A DNA stretch of 64,000 bases, taken from assembly GCF_002776525.5 (NCBI RefSeq), contig NC_045443.1, forward strand, positions 61,693,019 to 61,757,018, given 5' to 3'. Of the stretch, positions 22,791 to 35,014 are shown piece by piece. A model generated the notes under the pieces. That model did no database searches and was not told where the DNA came from. It was given only the letters and a program-made list of their open reading frames with translations. A program made the translations under genes and the position numbers. Position 1 is the stretch's first letter. Each line of letters begins with the position of its first letter. The stretch is from Piliocolobus tephrosceles (Eukaryota > Chordata > Mammalia > Primates > Cercopithecidae).

Positions 22791-23686
22791 GATCAGACTT
22801 GTGTCAGAATTATAATCAAGGAAAAGTTGGGCAAAGGCACTAAAATGTGTTTCTTTTGGTTTCAGAGGGAGTAATAATAAAACAACAGTAATAGCTTATA
22901 TATTCATGTGGAGGTAGGATATTTAGGTGAAAAGTATGTTGGGCCAAGGGTATGGATACCTAGCTCCTAGGACTGGTCCTTTATTAAATAGCAGAGATAA
23001 CTTTGGGAGAGTTACTTAACCATTTTTTTGGCTTCAGTTTCTTCCTCAAAGGCCCTGTCCAGCTGTGTGGCAAATGGTTAGTTTATTCTGGAACAGAATT
23101 ACTGATTGGAGGGAAAGTAACAGCAATAGGACCTGAGAGGGCTTCACAAATGTATTGAGATGCCAAATGAATTAGTTTAGAAACAGCTATATTAGGTCAT
23201 ATCTACTTGGATGGGGAAAACCCAAGTGAGCTGATTAGTCATGGGTGTTTGAGAAATAAATAGAATATATAGAATTATTTCTTTTCCAAAAGAGGGAATG
23301 TCTTGGGAAAGAAATCAAGGGGGACCTGGGTGATATCTTTGATTCATCCCCTATCTAGTGCCAACAAGAACAGGTTTCTTTCTTTCTTTTTCTTTTTTTA
23401 AGAATGGATTTCATGTAAGCCAAAAGAACACTTGATTGTTTTGAACTTCTGTATATTGCAGGAGTTATAAATACAGTATCAAGAACTATTTAATAAGAGC
23501 CCACTAGCAGTTCCACGTTCCTCAAAACCAGGACAGGATGAATGTATGAGAATCATCTTCTTACTGAGAATGGTAGGACAGAAGGGATTGTTTAGCCACT
23601 ATACTTCCTGGAAAAGTCAGTACTTGAGGGTTGGTGCAACTTTTTGGGATTGAGGGAGTGTGTTCATTTCTTTTGGAAGATTAATT
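22791..23686. other. Intronic single-copy stretch
   Basis: About 900 bp. No gene or named repeat recognised. Confidence 0.35.
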
Positions 23687-23965
23687 TTTTTCTTTTTTTT
23701 TTTTTTGAGACGGAGTCTCGCTCAGTCGCCCAGGCTGGAGTGCAGTGGCATGATCTTGGCTCACTGCAACCTCTGCCTCCCAGGTTCAAGCAATTCTCTC
23801 TCCCTCAGCCTCCCGAGTAGCTGGAATTACAGGCATGCACCACCACGCCTGCCTAATTTTTGTATTATTAGTAAAGATGGGGTGTAGCCATGTTGACCAG
23901 GCTGGTCTTGAACTTGTGACCTCAGGTGATCTGCCTGCCTTGGCCTCTCAGCCATTGCGCCTGGC
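23687..23965 (-). mobile_element. AluS-type element with deletion
   Basis: Antisense Alu. The segment between 'ttggcctctcag' and 'ccattgcgcctggc' lacks the usual 'tgctgggattacag'. Confidence 0.9.
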
Positions 23966-24090
23966 GTGATTAATTTCTTTCACTTGCTTCAAGTGTCTCC
24001 TTTATTCCAGCCTACACATACAGGTAAATATTCCTAGAAAACTTTCAGCAAGTTAAATCCTATTATAAAATGCCAGAGTCAGTTGTCTAA

Positions 24091-24278
24091 TTTTTATTTT
24101 ATTTTATTATTATTATTTTTTTGAGATAGGGTCTTGCTTTGTCACCCAGGCTGGAGTGCAGTGGCATGAACACAGCTCACCACAGCCTTCACCTCCCAGG
24201 CTCAAGTGATCCTTCCAGTTCAGCCTCCTTAGTAGCTGGGACCACAGGTGCAGACCACCACACCCGGCTAATTTTCAT
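24091..24278 (-). mobile_element. AluJ-like element, truncated by the next Alu
   Basis: Left part of an old antisense Alu ('gagatagggtcttgctttg' to 'ccacacccggctaatttt'). The rest was not found beyond the adjacent Alu. Confidence 0.8.
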
Positions 24279-24585
24279 TTTTTATTTTTTTAAGATAAGG
24301 TCTCACTCTGTCGTCCAGGCTGGAGTACAGTGGTGCGATCTTGGCTCACTGCAACCTCTGCCTATGGGTTCAAGCAATCCTCCCACCTCAGCCTCCCGAG
24401 TAGCTGGGACTACAGGTACTTGTCACCACATCCAGCTAATTTTTTGTATTTTTTTTTTTTTTTTTTGTAGAGATGGGGTTTCACAGCGTTGCCCAGGCTG
24501 GTCTCAAACTCCTGGGCTCAAGCCATCTGCCTGCCTTGGCCTCCCAAAGTGCTGGGATTACAGGCATTAGCCACTGCGCCCATCC
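24279..24585 (-). mobile_element. AluS-type element
   Basis: Antisense Alu starting 'ttttttaagataaggtctc' and ending 'ctgcgcccatcc', abutting the older Alu. Confidence 0.88.
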
Positions 24586-24864
24586 ACCTGCTATTCTAGC
24601 TAGAAGGACTATACTTAAATGCATAGTTACACAAACTTGTGATTTTAGTTATGAAAATCATAAAAAATTATTTTTCTAGCAACTCCTGCCCTTTTCATTA
24701 AACAGATCTTAGTATATTCCTGAAATTCTGTGGTGGATTTTGTATGTTTAATGTGATAATATGAAGAAATAGCTGATTTATGTAGCTGCTCACATATTAT
24801 GTTTGTTTTAATTGGAAAGTTGGCCTATGAAAATGAGTATTATGTAAAAATAGTTTATGTCAAC

Positions 24865-25173
24865 CGGGCGCAGTGGCTCGTGCCTGTAATCCCAGCACTT
24901 TGGGAGGCCGAGGTGGGTGGATCACCTGAGGTCAGGAGTTTGAGACCAGCCTGACCAACATGATGAAACCCCATCCCTACTAAAAATACAAAAATTAGCT
25001 GGGCGTGGTGTGTGCACCTGTAATCCCAGCTACTTGGGAGACTGAGGCAGGAGAATCACTTGAACCTGGGAGGCGGAGGTTGCAGTGAGCTGAGATTGTG
25101 CCACTGTACTCCAGCCTGGGTGATGAGCAAGACTCCATCTCAAAAAAAAAAAAAAAAAAAGGAAAAGAAAGAA
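24865..25173 (+). mobile_element. AluS-type element
   Basis: Sense Alu with a 19-A tail. 'aaaatagtttatgtcaa' and 'aaaatggtttatatgaa' flank it as the target duplication. Confidence 0.92.
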
Positions 25174-25410
25174 AAATGGTTTATATGAACTAAAAGGTTG
25201 TTTGCATTTTGTGGCAAATAAAAGCAACAAATTCCCAGATCCTAAATGTTTCAGTTATGAAATATTTGAAGTACCTCTGAGTTTACATGTAGGCATTCCA
25301 CTCATGTAGGCACTCATTGATTTTAAGGTTTTTCATTCATCAAAAGGGAAAATGTGGGCTGCCATACGTATAATTTTTGTCATCCAAAAAAGAGATATAA
25401 AGTTAAAAAT

Positions 25411-25721
25411 TAGGCCGTGGTGGGTCATGCCTGTAATCCCGGCACTTTGGGAGGCTGAGGCAGGAGGATTGCTTAAGCCCAGGAGTTTGAGACCAGCCTG
25501 GGCAACAGACCGAGACATTGTCTTTACTGAAAAAAGAGAAATTATCCAAATGTGGTGGTTTGTGCCTGTAGTCCCAGCTATTTGGGAGGCTGAGGCAGGA
25601 GGATTGCTTGAGCCCAGCAGTTTCAGGCTGCAGTGAGCTATGGTCACACCACTGCACTGTAGCTTGAGTGACACAGGGAGACCCTATCTCAAAAGCAAAA
25701 CGAAACGAAACAAACAAAAAA
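25411..25721 (+). mobile_element. AluJ-type element
   Basis: Old sense Alu, head eroded ('ggccgtggtgggtcatgcc'), tail (cgaaa)n-like. ORFs on both strands here are Alu shadows. Confidence 0.9.
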
Positions 25722-26768
25722 AGGGTGCTTAGAAATCCTGAACTGTTCTTTTTACTCTCAGGACATGTGATCATATGTCTACACATGAGTAAGTTGTACC
25801 CAGTTCTCAGTAGATGTCCGGTTGTTAAAATGGAATGAAGGCATGAATGTGGGGATGAAGTGGAGGAGGGGCTGGGTTGGAGATACTGGTTAATTGTGAG
25901 GCGTTAGTAACACTGAATGTGGGCATACAGGTGGTGAGAAAGAGGAGTCAAGGATGAGTTGTAGGTTTCTGGTTTGGGTCCCTTGGAAGATGGTGCTAGC
26001 AAGCTGCCTCTCACCAAGAAATCAAGTAAGAAGAAAGATCAGGTTTAGGAGGGAGGACACATTCAGGCAATGAATGTATGGCATACACTAGGCAGTCAAT
26101 AAATTTTGAGTGAGTAAATCTGGGCGTGTGTGTTTTGAGATGTCTGTGGGCTATCAAAGTTTCTTGGGTTTCTTATCAAGAAGGTAGACATGGTCTGCAG
26201 AGAGAGCTTTGGAATTTGTTGAAGTCATGGGCTTAGATGCAGTCACCTGAACTGTGTGTGTACAGCAAAAAAGGTATTCAGACAGAAGCATGGACAATAT
26301 CACAGAAGCATGGGGGCACCAGAAGGTAAGAAGTGGGCAGAGAAGGGCATGTCCATGGAGGAACCAAGGAGTGGTCAGAGAGGCTGGAGAGAAAGAAGAG
26401 GGTGGTTGTCCTGGGATCTGAGGTCGGGACCACCTCAAGAACAAGGGCTTGGTCATGGGACAAGTACTGCAGAAAAGCCAAGAAGGCCTGGGGTGGAACC
26501 GTGAGGCAGTCTCTGGAGACCTTGAGGAGAGCCACTTCAGTGAACTGGAGCGCACAGTCACACTGCAGTGGGTGGCGAGTGAGTAGTGCAGAGGAAGCGG
26601 GACAGTGAGTGGAGGTGCTCTTCCATGAGGCTTGTCTGGCAAGGAGAGGATGGTGTAGTAAAATGAACCCACAAGGGCAAAGGAAGTGGTAAGAGTGTTG
26701 TCATCGTATGTAATGTATGTATGTATGTATGAATGAATGTATATATTTATATATGTATGTAGGTATAT
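25722..26768. other. Purine-rich intronic stretch, possible ancient repeat
   Basis: Low-complexity GA-rich wording ('ggtggtgagaaagaggagtc', 'aaggatgagttgtaggtttc') recalls a common ancient interspersed repeat that I cannot name. The 225-codon antisense ORF across 26154-26831 shows no domain and I reject it. A (TATG)n/(TATA) microsatellite fills about 26707-26767. Confidence 0.4.
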
Positions 26769-27053
26769 ATTTTGAGACATAGTCTCGCTCTGTCGCCCAG
26801 ACTGGAGTGCAGTGGCGCAATCTCGGCTCACTGCAACCTCTGTCTCCTGGGTTCAAGATTCTCCTGCCTCAGCCTCCCAAGTAGCTGGGATTACAGGCGC
26901 CAGCCACCACACCTGGCTCATTTTTGTATTTTTAGTAGAGATGGAGTTTCGCCTTGTTGGCCAGGCTGATCTCAACCTCTTGACCTCAGGTTATCTGCCC
27001 ACCTCGGCCTCCCAAAGTTCTGGGATTCCAGGGGTGAGCCACCGTACCCGGCC
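26769..27053 (-). mobile_element. AluS-type element
   Basis: Antisense Alu inserted at the end of the (TATG)n microsatellite, which probably represents or replaces its A-tail. Confidence 0.9.
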
Positions 27054-28451
27054 TGTTTTTTATTTATTTTTAGATTAGAGGACTTGAATGGAAAGTAAGG
27101 CTGAGTGTCAGGGGAGTGAGGATCATTGAAGGAGATGCCTGCCTTCACATTGGAAAGGATTGTATTTGGACTCTCCCATGGTTGAGTGGAGGAGGGGTTC
27201 AATCTGGAAATGTGTTTAGAATAGAAGAGGGGATGACTAGGCCTTTCAGTTGGTGGCAGGTGGATATTGATGGAGGAGGTGGGTATGCACATGTGGGAGT
27301 GGTACATGAAGAGAAGCCCACACACGCAGGCACCGGGCCAGAAGAGGGGAGTGCACCGGGCCAGAAGAGGGGAGTGCTGGGGTATTTGGGACCAGTTAAC
27401 TGGTGGTATGGCTGCAGCAAAGGTTGCCACCCCAAGGGTTGGTGAGAAACTAGGCTGGAAAGGAGGGAGGGTTGGCAGGCTCTGAAGGGCTGTGCTTACC
27501 AGCCTGAAGATTGAATATTTTATGAGTAAGGAGGAGCCACTTAGGGAGAAATAAAGTGGTCAGACCTATGATTTGAAAACTGACAACAGTTTATGGCAGA
27601 GTTTAGAGGGCAAGAGAGGTAGGGATATTGTTTGGAAGGCGATTGCAGTAAGCTGGGTGAAGGTAATTAGGGCTAGAAATAGGGCAGTTGCAGTGGGAGA
27701 GAGAAGGATTCCAGAAGTTGAGGTGTCACTTTGGCACCTGATCGACCAGGGTGAGGGGAGGCAAGGAAGGAGACCAGAGAAAAGAAGGAGGTATGGAAGG
27801 TGGCTGGGTGGGAGGATGGCCATGCCACTGAGGAACGGGGAGTACACTGGGAGGAAAGGGAACAGATTTAGTGAGGTAGGGGAACAGCTCGGTTTTAGGG
27901 CCTATACACAACATTTGTGTAGCATCCAGCTGGCAGCCAGAATTAGGGGTCTGCAGCTGAGAACAGACCTCAGATCTCATGCTCAGATCTCATGGAAACA
28001 TGAGATCATCATCCTTGAATTGGAAGTGGTTAAGATTTATTTGAAATAACAAGAGAAAAATAAATCTTGATGTGGATATGGACTGGAAGAGTAAACTTCA
28101 CAGACCATTTGAGTATATTTTTAACTTTCTTAGAAAAAAAGTCTGTGATGACCAGAATGTGGTGGTGCTCCACAAATAGCTCAAAATTAGCACATCTAGA
28201 ATAAGCTAGAAAATAAATCTAAGAAGTTTCAATAAAAATGTTGTTATCTTGATCTGGCTCTATTTGTTTTTTTCCTATCAGGTTAAAATCTGTTTCTTCA
28301 ATCATTTTGTTTATTCCTTTTGATAAGAGACTTCAGAGGACTGACAGGGACTAGCTGGTTATGTTTTTGAAAAGTCTTTGAAGATGAAACATACGTTTTG
28401 AGTGTGGTGCCATTGCATTAATTATGCCCTGGTTTTGACACCAGTGAATAC
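27054..28451. other. Purine-rich intronic stretch
   Basis: Continues the GA-rich character of the region before the Alu. Contains a perfect 23-bp tandem duplication at 27330-27375. ORFs on both strands reflect strand purine bias; none has a recognisable domain. Confidence 0.4.
27330..27375. repeat. 23-bp tandem duplication
   Basis: Two perfect head-to-tail copies of a unit starting 'gcaccgggccagaagagggg' (27330-27352 and 27353-27375). Confidence 0.95.
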
Positions 28452-28868
28452 TGATATGGTTTGGATGTGTGTTGCCTCCAAGTCTCATGTTGAAACGTGA
28501 TCCACAATGTTGGAGTTGGGGCTTAGTGGGAGGTATTGGATTATGGAGATGGATCCCTCATGAATGGCTTAGTACCACCTCCTTGGTGATAAGTGAGTTC
28601 TTACTCTGTTCATGTGGGAGCTGGTTGTTTAAAAAGAGCCTGGCACCTCCTCCTCTCTCTCTTGTTCCCTTTCTTGCCATGTGACACACCTGCTTCCCCT
28701 TTTCCTTTCACCATGATTGGAAGCCTTCTAAGGTCCTCACCAGGAGCAGATACTGGTGCCATGTTTCCTGTGCAGCCGACAGAACTGTGAGTTAAAATGA
28801 ACCTCTTTTCTTTATAAATTACCTAGTCTCAGATATTCCTTTATAGCAATGAAGAAAAGACTAACACA
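28452..28868 (+). mobile_element. MaLR LTR (MSTA-like)
   Basis: A complete-looking LTR of 417 bp. It starts 'tgatatggtttggatgtgtg', contains 'agtgggaggtattggatta', 'ccatgattggaagccttct' and 'aaattacctagtctcagata', and ends 'agactaacaca'. This is the ERVL-MaLR MST pattern in sense. No coding capacity. Confidence 0.88.
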
Positions 28869-29057
28869 GAAAATTGGTACCAGGAGAGGGGCATTGCAGT
28901 GAAGATACCTGAAAATGTGGAACTGGCTTTGGAACTGGGTAATAGGCAGAGATTGGAAGAGTTTGGAAGGATCAGAAGAAGACAGGCAGATGAGGGAAAG
29001 TTTTGGAACTTGTCAGAGACTGATTAAATTTGACCAAAATGCTGATAGAAATATGGA
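28869..29057 (+). mobile_element. MaLR internal fragment (MST-int-like)
   Basis: Directly follows the LTR: 'gaaaattggtaccaggagag', 'tacctgaaaatgtggaactg', 'gaccaaaatgctgatagaaa'. Broken by the Alu at 29058. No second LTR seen, and no retroviral gene survives. Confidence 0.8.
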
Positions 29058-29347
29058 CCAAGTGGGGTGGCTCACGCCTGTAATCAGCACTTTGGGAGGC
29101 TGAAGTGGGCAGATTGCTTGAGCTCAGGAGTTTGAGACCACCCTGGACAATGTGGCAAAACTGTATCTCTACAAAAAATACAAAAATTAGCCGGGCATGG
29201 TGACTTGCGCCTGTAGTCCCAGCGACTGGGGATGCTGAGGTGGGAAGATGGCTTAAGCCTGGGAGGCAGAGTTTGCAGTGAGCCAATATTGAGTCACTGC
29301 ACTCCAGCCTGGGTGACATCCAGACCCTGTATCAAACAAACAAGCAA
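29058..29347 (+). mobile_element. Alu element
   Basis: Sense Alu with a diverged head and a (caaa)n tail, interrupting the MaLR internal sequence. Confidence 0.9.
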
Positions 29348-29544
29348 GAATTGTGTAAGCTGAACTAGTTGAGATGTCTGTGGTGTTGGCTATTGTTTCT
29401 GCTGTTAATCATTAGTTCTCTTAAAGTAGGAATGAACAAGGTTAACTTTTTTCTTGCAAATTGACACAGAGGGTCTGCTGCTGTGAGCTTTATCTTCAAC
29501 GTCGTCTTTTTTTTTTTTTTTTCCTACTTTGAAAAAAAAAATTC

Positions 29545-29663
29545 ATGTTTTCATAGAAATGAGTTCTTATTATGTTGTCCAGTCTGGTCTTGAACTCCTG
29601 AGCTCAAGTGACCCTCCTCAGCCTCCCAACTGGGATTACACATGTGAGCCGCTGCGCCCGACA
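29545..29663 (-). mobile_element. Alu monomer fragment
   Basis: Degenerate antisense monomer ('tattatgttgtccagtctgg' to 'gccgctgcgcccgac'). Confidence 0.7.
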
Positions 29664-29811
29664 ATTCTTGAAGGGTTATCCACTTAAACTGATTTTTGGG
29701 GGGCATTGTCCCCATAAACTTTTCAAAAAGCAACAGTGATTTCACCATTCTGCCCAAGCTTCACCATAAATTTGATGTTTATTTTTGCTTAAATTTTAGC
29801 AGAATTCTAGC

Positions 29812-29970
29812 CCTGTGTGATGACAGACACCTGTAATCTCAGCTACTCCGGAGACTGAAGCATGAGAATCACTTGAATTTGGCAGGCGACGGTTGCAGTG
29901 AGCCGAGATGGCACCATTGCACTCCAGCCTGGGCGACAGAGCGAGACTCCGTCTCATAAAAAAAAAAAAA
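29812..29970 (+). mobile_element. 5'-truncated Alu
   Basis: Right-monomer-only sense Alu with an A-tail. 'tttagcagaatt' before and 'attagcagaatt' after indicate a true truncated insertion rather than a later deletion. Confidence 0.85.
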
Positions 29971-30125
29971 ATTAGCAGAATTATTTATGTTGCTCAGAGA
30001 GGGGCTCTTTTCAAACTGATGTTTGTCCTTCTTAGTGCCTCAAACTAGGCTTTGCTCAGACATGTTATGACAAGTTAGTACAAGTTTATTTTGGTGCAAA
30101 AAGTTTTTCAAATCCATGCAAGTTT

Positions 30126-30422
30126 CTTCTTTTTCTTTCTTTTTCTTTTTTTGAGACAAGGTCTATCTTTGTTGTCCAGGTTGGAATACAGTGGTGCGGT
30201 CTTGGCTCACTGCAACCTCTGTCACCCTTTCCCCTCCTCAGCCTCCTGAGTAGCTAGGACTACAGGTACATGCCACCACACCTGGCTAATTTTTGCATTT
30301 TTTGGAGAGACAGGGTTTTGACGTATTTCCAAGGCTGGTCTCGAGCTCCTGAGTTCAAGTAATCCATCTGCTTCAGCCTCCCCAAATGCTTGGATTACAG
30401 GCATGAGCCACTGTGCCTGGCC
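30126..30422 (-). mobile_element. Alu element
   Basis: Diverged antisense Alu with a TTTC-rich tail side, ending 'ctgtgcctggcc'. Confidence 0.9.
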
Positions 30423-30659
30423 ATAGTTTTTTCATAATACTCATTTTCCTTGAAATTTTTGATGATCCCTTGTATCTGTATTCCTGTTTTATAGTATCAC
30501 ACATTTATTACGTGCCTGCCTAATACCCATTGCTGTGGTTTTCTCTGGGAATTCAAAGAGGAGTAAGCTAGTGGAGCACATGGGCTAGTGGAAAGTCATA
30601 AAGTCATAAAGAGCCATTTAATGACCACTGTCAGTGTCTGTGTAAGGGCAGTGAAGAGC

Positions 30660-30840
30660 ATGCTGCTGTTGATAAGGATGGCTCACGCTTGTGGTGCACT
30701 TACAATACCTTTTACACATACTGATTCGTCCCATTCTCACACCAACTCTGTGATGTGATACAGTTATTAGAAGAGGCACAGAGAGGTTGAATAGTAGCTG
30801 GTAATTAAATTAACCAACATTAGAAACTGGGTGGTCTGGT
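30660..30840 (-). mobile_element. MIR element
   Basis: 'cacatactgattcgtcccat', 'tagaagaggcacagagaggt' and 'agaaactgggtggtctgg' match MIR in antisense. Confidence 0.75.
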
Positions 30841-30873
30841 GTGAGAGCACATACTTTTCAAAAGCGTTAAGAA

Positions 30874-31038
30874 GGGTCAGGGGAGAGGGGAGGGATAGCA
30901 TTAGGAGATTTACCTAATGTAAATGAGGAGTTAATGGATGCAGCACACCAACATGGCACATGTATACATATGTAACAGACCTGCACGTTGTGCACATGTA
31001 CCCTAGAACATAAAGTATAATAAATAAATAAATAAATA
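30874..31038 (+). mobile_element. L1 3' end (L1PA-like)
   Basis: Sense L1 3' terminus: 'gggatagcattaggagattt', 'acaccaacatggcacatg', 'gcacatgtaccctagaac', then an (aata)n tail at 31018-31038. About 165 bp, severely 5'-truncated. Confidence 0.9.
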
Positions 31039-31045
31039 CCAAAAA

Positions 31046-31470
31046 GAAAAAACAAGCAGTAAGAAGAAGGGAAGCTGCAGCCTGGTTAGGGTGACTGTTG
31101 TATTATTGAAGATAAGGGGATGAGGACTTTGTGCATGTGTGTGGAGCCTGGGCTGTGGGGGTCCAGGGACAATGGGAAGGGACATTAAAAGGTTATGGTT
31201 AAATTAAACCTAGACGGACTAGTTTGAAGTCAGATAGTAGAAGGTGAGGATAGAGATGGGGATGGGAACCAGATTCTGAAAATAGGCAGTATCTCCTTTT
31301 TATGTCAAAGGTTACCCTGAAATCCTAAACTATATTTCTTATGAACATACTGATTACACTCATTGTTATTTAAAAATATGCATGTGCAATATGGGTGGAA
31401 ATGATAATGATTGTAATGAGTCGCTCACAATTCCAAAGAAGTTGGGGGTTTCTCTGTGGTTTATTATAAC
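31046..31470. other. Intronic stretch, nothing recognised
   Basis: No gene or named repeat. Confidence 0.35.
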
Positions 31471-31780
31471 TTATTATTATTATTTTTTTTTTTTTCTGAG
31501 ATAGAGTCTTGCTGTGTTGCCCAGGTTGGAGTGCAGTGGCGCAATCTTGACTCACTTCAATCCCCGGTTCCCAGGTTCAAGCGATCCTCCCTCCCGCCTC
31601 AGCCTCCCAAGGCTCCCATTACAAGCATGCACCACCACACCTGGCTAATTTTTATATTTCTATTAGAGATAGAGTTTTGCCATGTTGCCAGGCTGGTCTT
31701 AGATTCCTTACCTCAGGCTATCCGCCAGCCTTGGTCTCCCAAAGTGCTGGGATTACAGGCATGAGCCACTGCACCTGGCT
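31471..31780 (-). mobile_element. Alu element
   Basis: Diverged antisense Alu with a (TTA)n tail. 'ggtttattataactt' and 'ggtttattgtaattt' flank it. Confidence 0.9.
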
Positions 31781-31934
31781 GGTTTATTGTAATTTAAAAA
31801 GCAGTCTGTTATTGGTAGGCTTCGGGAGTGGTAAGGAAGGAGTTCTAGAAAGTGGTTGTATATTGCTGCATGCTTGTTTTCCTCTGAGATCAGAAAAAAT
31901 GTAAAGGACCTGGGTGAGTTCCAAAAATTTAAAG

Positions 31935-32237
31935 TAGCTGAGCGTGGTGGCTCACACCTGTAATCCCGGCACTTTGGGAGGCCGAGGTGAGTGGATCACC
32001 TGAGGTCAGGGGTTCAAAACCATCCTGGCCAACATGGCGAAACCTCGTCTCTACAAAAAATACAGAATTAGCTAGGCATGGTGGCACATGCCTGTAATCC
32101 CAGCCACTTGGGAGGCTGAGGCAGGAGAATCGTTTGAACCTGGGAGGCGGAGGTTGCAGTGAGTGAGATCGCACCATTGCACTCCAGCCTGGGCAACAAG
32201 AGCAAAACTCCATCTCAAAAAAAAAAAAAAAAAAAAT
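31935..32237 (+). mobile_element. AluS-type element
   Basis: Sense full-length Alu with a 20-A tail. Confidence 0.92.
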
Positions 32238-32767
32238 TAAGTCACACACACCCTTACTGGCATACTGGGATTCCTTAAATGTTTACAGTATTATTGAGCA
32301 TGGACAATGCATAGAACTTTGTACTAGATACAATTAGGTTATTCCATAAGAGACTTGCTTCCTCCCTACATATATTCCCAAGTTTATATGGGGAGACCAA
32401 TATAATATGATGCAATTTGCACACAGTAACAGCTGTGTAAATGAGGATAGAGCAATCCAGAAGAGGTTAAAATAAATACATTTAAGGAGGCCCACAGGGA
32501 TAGCCTGATTTATTCTTTTGTGCAACTGTTGTTGAGCAGTAGGCGCCTTGGGGGCTGCATAGAAAAGGGCATACCTTCTGAAGGTGGGAGAAGCTTGGAT
32601 TTGGGTTTTGGAAGGATAGAAGTTCAAACTGACTGAGTGGGTGTCTTTTATTTTTCTGTAGAAAAAGCATTGGTGTGTGTTTGAAAAGTTTAGATTGTCT
32701 CAAAAGCATAATGAGTTTTATAGACTTCTAGGGATTGTCTCCAGAGATAGGTGGGTAGTATGAGTAG
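32238..32767. other. Intronic stretch, nothing recognised
   Basis: The first about 130 bp ('gtactagatacaattaggtt') may be an eroded L2. Otherwise nothing. Confidence 0.35.
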
Positions 32768-32775
32768 TTTCTTTC

Positions 32776-33076
32776 TTTCTTTTCTTTTCTTTTAGATTCT
32801 TGCTCTGTTGCCCAGGCCCAGGCTGGAGTGCAGTGGCATGATCTCGGCTCACTGCAACCTTTGACTGCCAGGTTCCAGCAATTCTCATGCCTCAGCCTCC
32901 CAAGTAGCTGGGACGGCAGGCATGTGCCACCACACCTGCCTAATTTTTGTATTTTTAGTAGAGACAGGGTTTCATCATGTTGGCCAGGCTGGTCTTGAGC
33001 TGCTGGCCTCAAGCAATCCACCCACCTCAGCCTCCCAAACTGCTGGGATTACAGACATGAGCCACCATGCCCAGCC
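32776..33076 (-). mobile_element. AluS-type element
   Basis: Antisense Alu with a (TTTTC)n tail. 'gagtagtttctttct' on the left and 'gagtagttcctttct' on the right are the target duplication. Confidence 0.92.
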
Positions 33077-33187
33077 CCTCGAGTAGTTCCTTTCTAGAAA
33101 CACTCCAAAAGTGTGTATATGTGACCGGGCTAGTTCTAAAATTAGGATGTTCCTTTGTGCCCTTTTCCTGTAGTTATCAGATTTTCT

Positions 33188-33483
33188 TTCTTTTTTTTTT
33201 TTTTAAAGACGGAGTCTCCCTCTGTCACCAGGCTGGAGTGCAGTGGCGCAATCTCGGCTAACTGCAATCTCTGCCTCCTGGGTTCAAGTGATTCACCTGC
33301 CTCAGCCTCCCGAGTAGCTGGGATTACAGGCGTGTGCCACCACACCAAGCTAATTTTTGTATTTTTAGTAGAGATGGGGTTTCACCATGTTGGCCAGGAT
33401 GGTCTTGATCTCTTGACCTCGTGATCTGCCCACCTCGGCCTCCCAAAGTGTTGGGATTACAGCCATGAGCCTCCACGCCTGTC
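33188..33483 (-). mobile_element. AluS-type element
   Basis: Antisense Alu. 'agttatca' flanks both ends (33172 and 33486). Confidence 0.92.
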
Positions 33484-33626
33484 CTAGTTATCATATATTT
33501 CTACTGAAGAATGCAAGATTATAATAGAAAGGAATTATTTTTGAACTATTATAAATGTTAATTTATTGAAGTAGGTCAATTGCTAGGAAAGGATTATTTT
33601 CACTATTAAAGTAATTCAGGCATAAT

Positions 33627-33659
33627 TACTACTTTTATAGTAATTCTATAAAAGTAGTA
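33627..33659. repeat. Perfect 14-bp inverted repeat
   Basis: Arms 'tactacttttatag' and 'ctataaaagtagta' separated by 5 nt (taatt). Lies immediately left of an AluY insertion, and the right arm supplies part of that Alu's target duplication. Confidence 0.95.
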
Positions 33660-33661
33660 TG

Positions 33662-33955
33662 GGCCGGGCACGGTGGCTCATGCCTGTAATCGCAGCACTT
33701 CGGGAGGCCGACGCGGGCGGATCACAAGATCAGGAGATCGAGACCATCCTGACTAACACGGTGAAACCCTGTCTCTACTACAAAATACAAAAAATTAGCC
33801 AGGCGTGGTGGTGGGCGCCTGTAATCCCAGCTACTCGGGAGACTGAGGCAGGAGAATGGCGTGAACCTGGGAGGCGGAGCTTGCAGTGAGCTGAGATCCG
33901 GCCACTGCACTTCAGCCTGGGCTACAGAGCGAGACTCCGTCTCAAAAAAAAAAAA
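33662..33955 (+). mobile_element. AluYR-like element
   Basis: Young sense Alu with 'gctgagatccggccactgc', a cercopithecid AluYR-type marker. Target duplication 'aaaagtagtatg' / 'aaaagtcgtatg'. Confidence 0.9.
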
Positions 33956-34199
33956 GTCGTATGAATACCTTTTAGTCACCATTCAGTTTAAAAGAAAACA
34001 TTGCATCATAGTTGAAGCCCTTGGGTCTCAATTTCTGGCCCCATTTGTTCTTAACCTGTTGTTTCCCCCAGTTCATTTTGATCATTGCCATCCATCTGCT
34101 TTATACTTTTATTATGGATATGTGGTGTCATATTGTGTGTTTCTTCTACAGGTTGTTTCTGTTGTTGAACCTTGATTTTTGAGACTGACCTTTGTTCTA

Positions 34200-34345
34200 G
34201 TTCCTTCTGAGCTGCTGAACACGCCATAGTGTGCCTGTTTTACTGTTGATGGACATTTAATTATTATTTCCTCCCATTTTTCTCTATTGCAAATGGTACC
34301 ACAATAAACATCTTTGTGGTTCTCCTTTTGCATGTGCGAGAGACA
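34200..34345 (-). mobile_element. Old L1/L2 fragment
   Basis: 'ttctctattgcaaatggtac' with 'caataaacatctttgtggtt' resembles the antisense 3' region of an old LINE. Confidence 0.45.
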
Positions 34346-34478
34346 TTGTGTAATTATAATCCAAGGCCTGGAGCTGCTTAGTCATAGGGAAGGGGCTGTG
34401 TCTTCATGTTCATAGGCTACTGCCATAGGCAGATTCTTCAGTTCTCTTTTTGAAATGGGAAGCTCTGAGGATTAAGAA

Positions 34479-35014
<536 letters not shown>

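Noticed and set aside
26154..26831. 225-codon antisense ORF
   Set aside because: It begins in an Alu, shows no domain, and the local purine bias depletes stops on one strand. No retrocopy or splice signs.
28915..29103. 62-codon ORF
   Set aside because: It falls in MaLR internal sequence, which is non-coding relic DNA.
290..31038. Active L1 elements
   Set aside because: The L1 sequences noted in this interval are 3' fragments or degenerate pieces. No ORF1 or ORF2 of useful length was seen.
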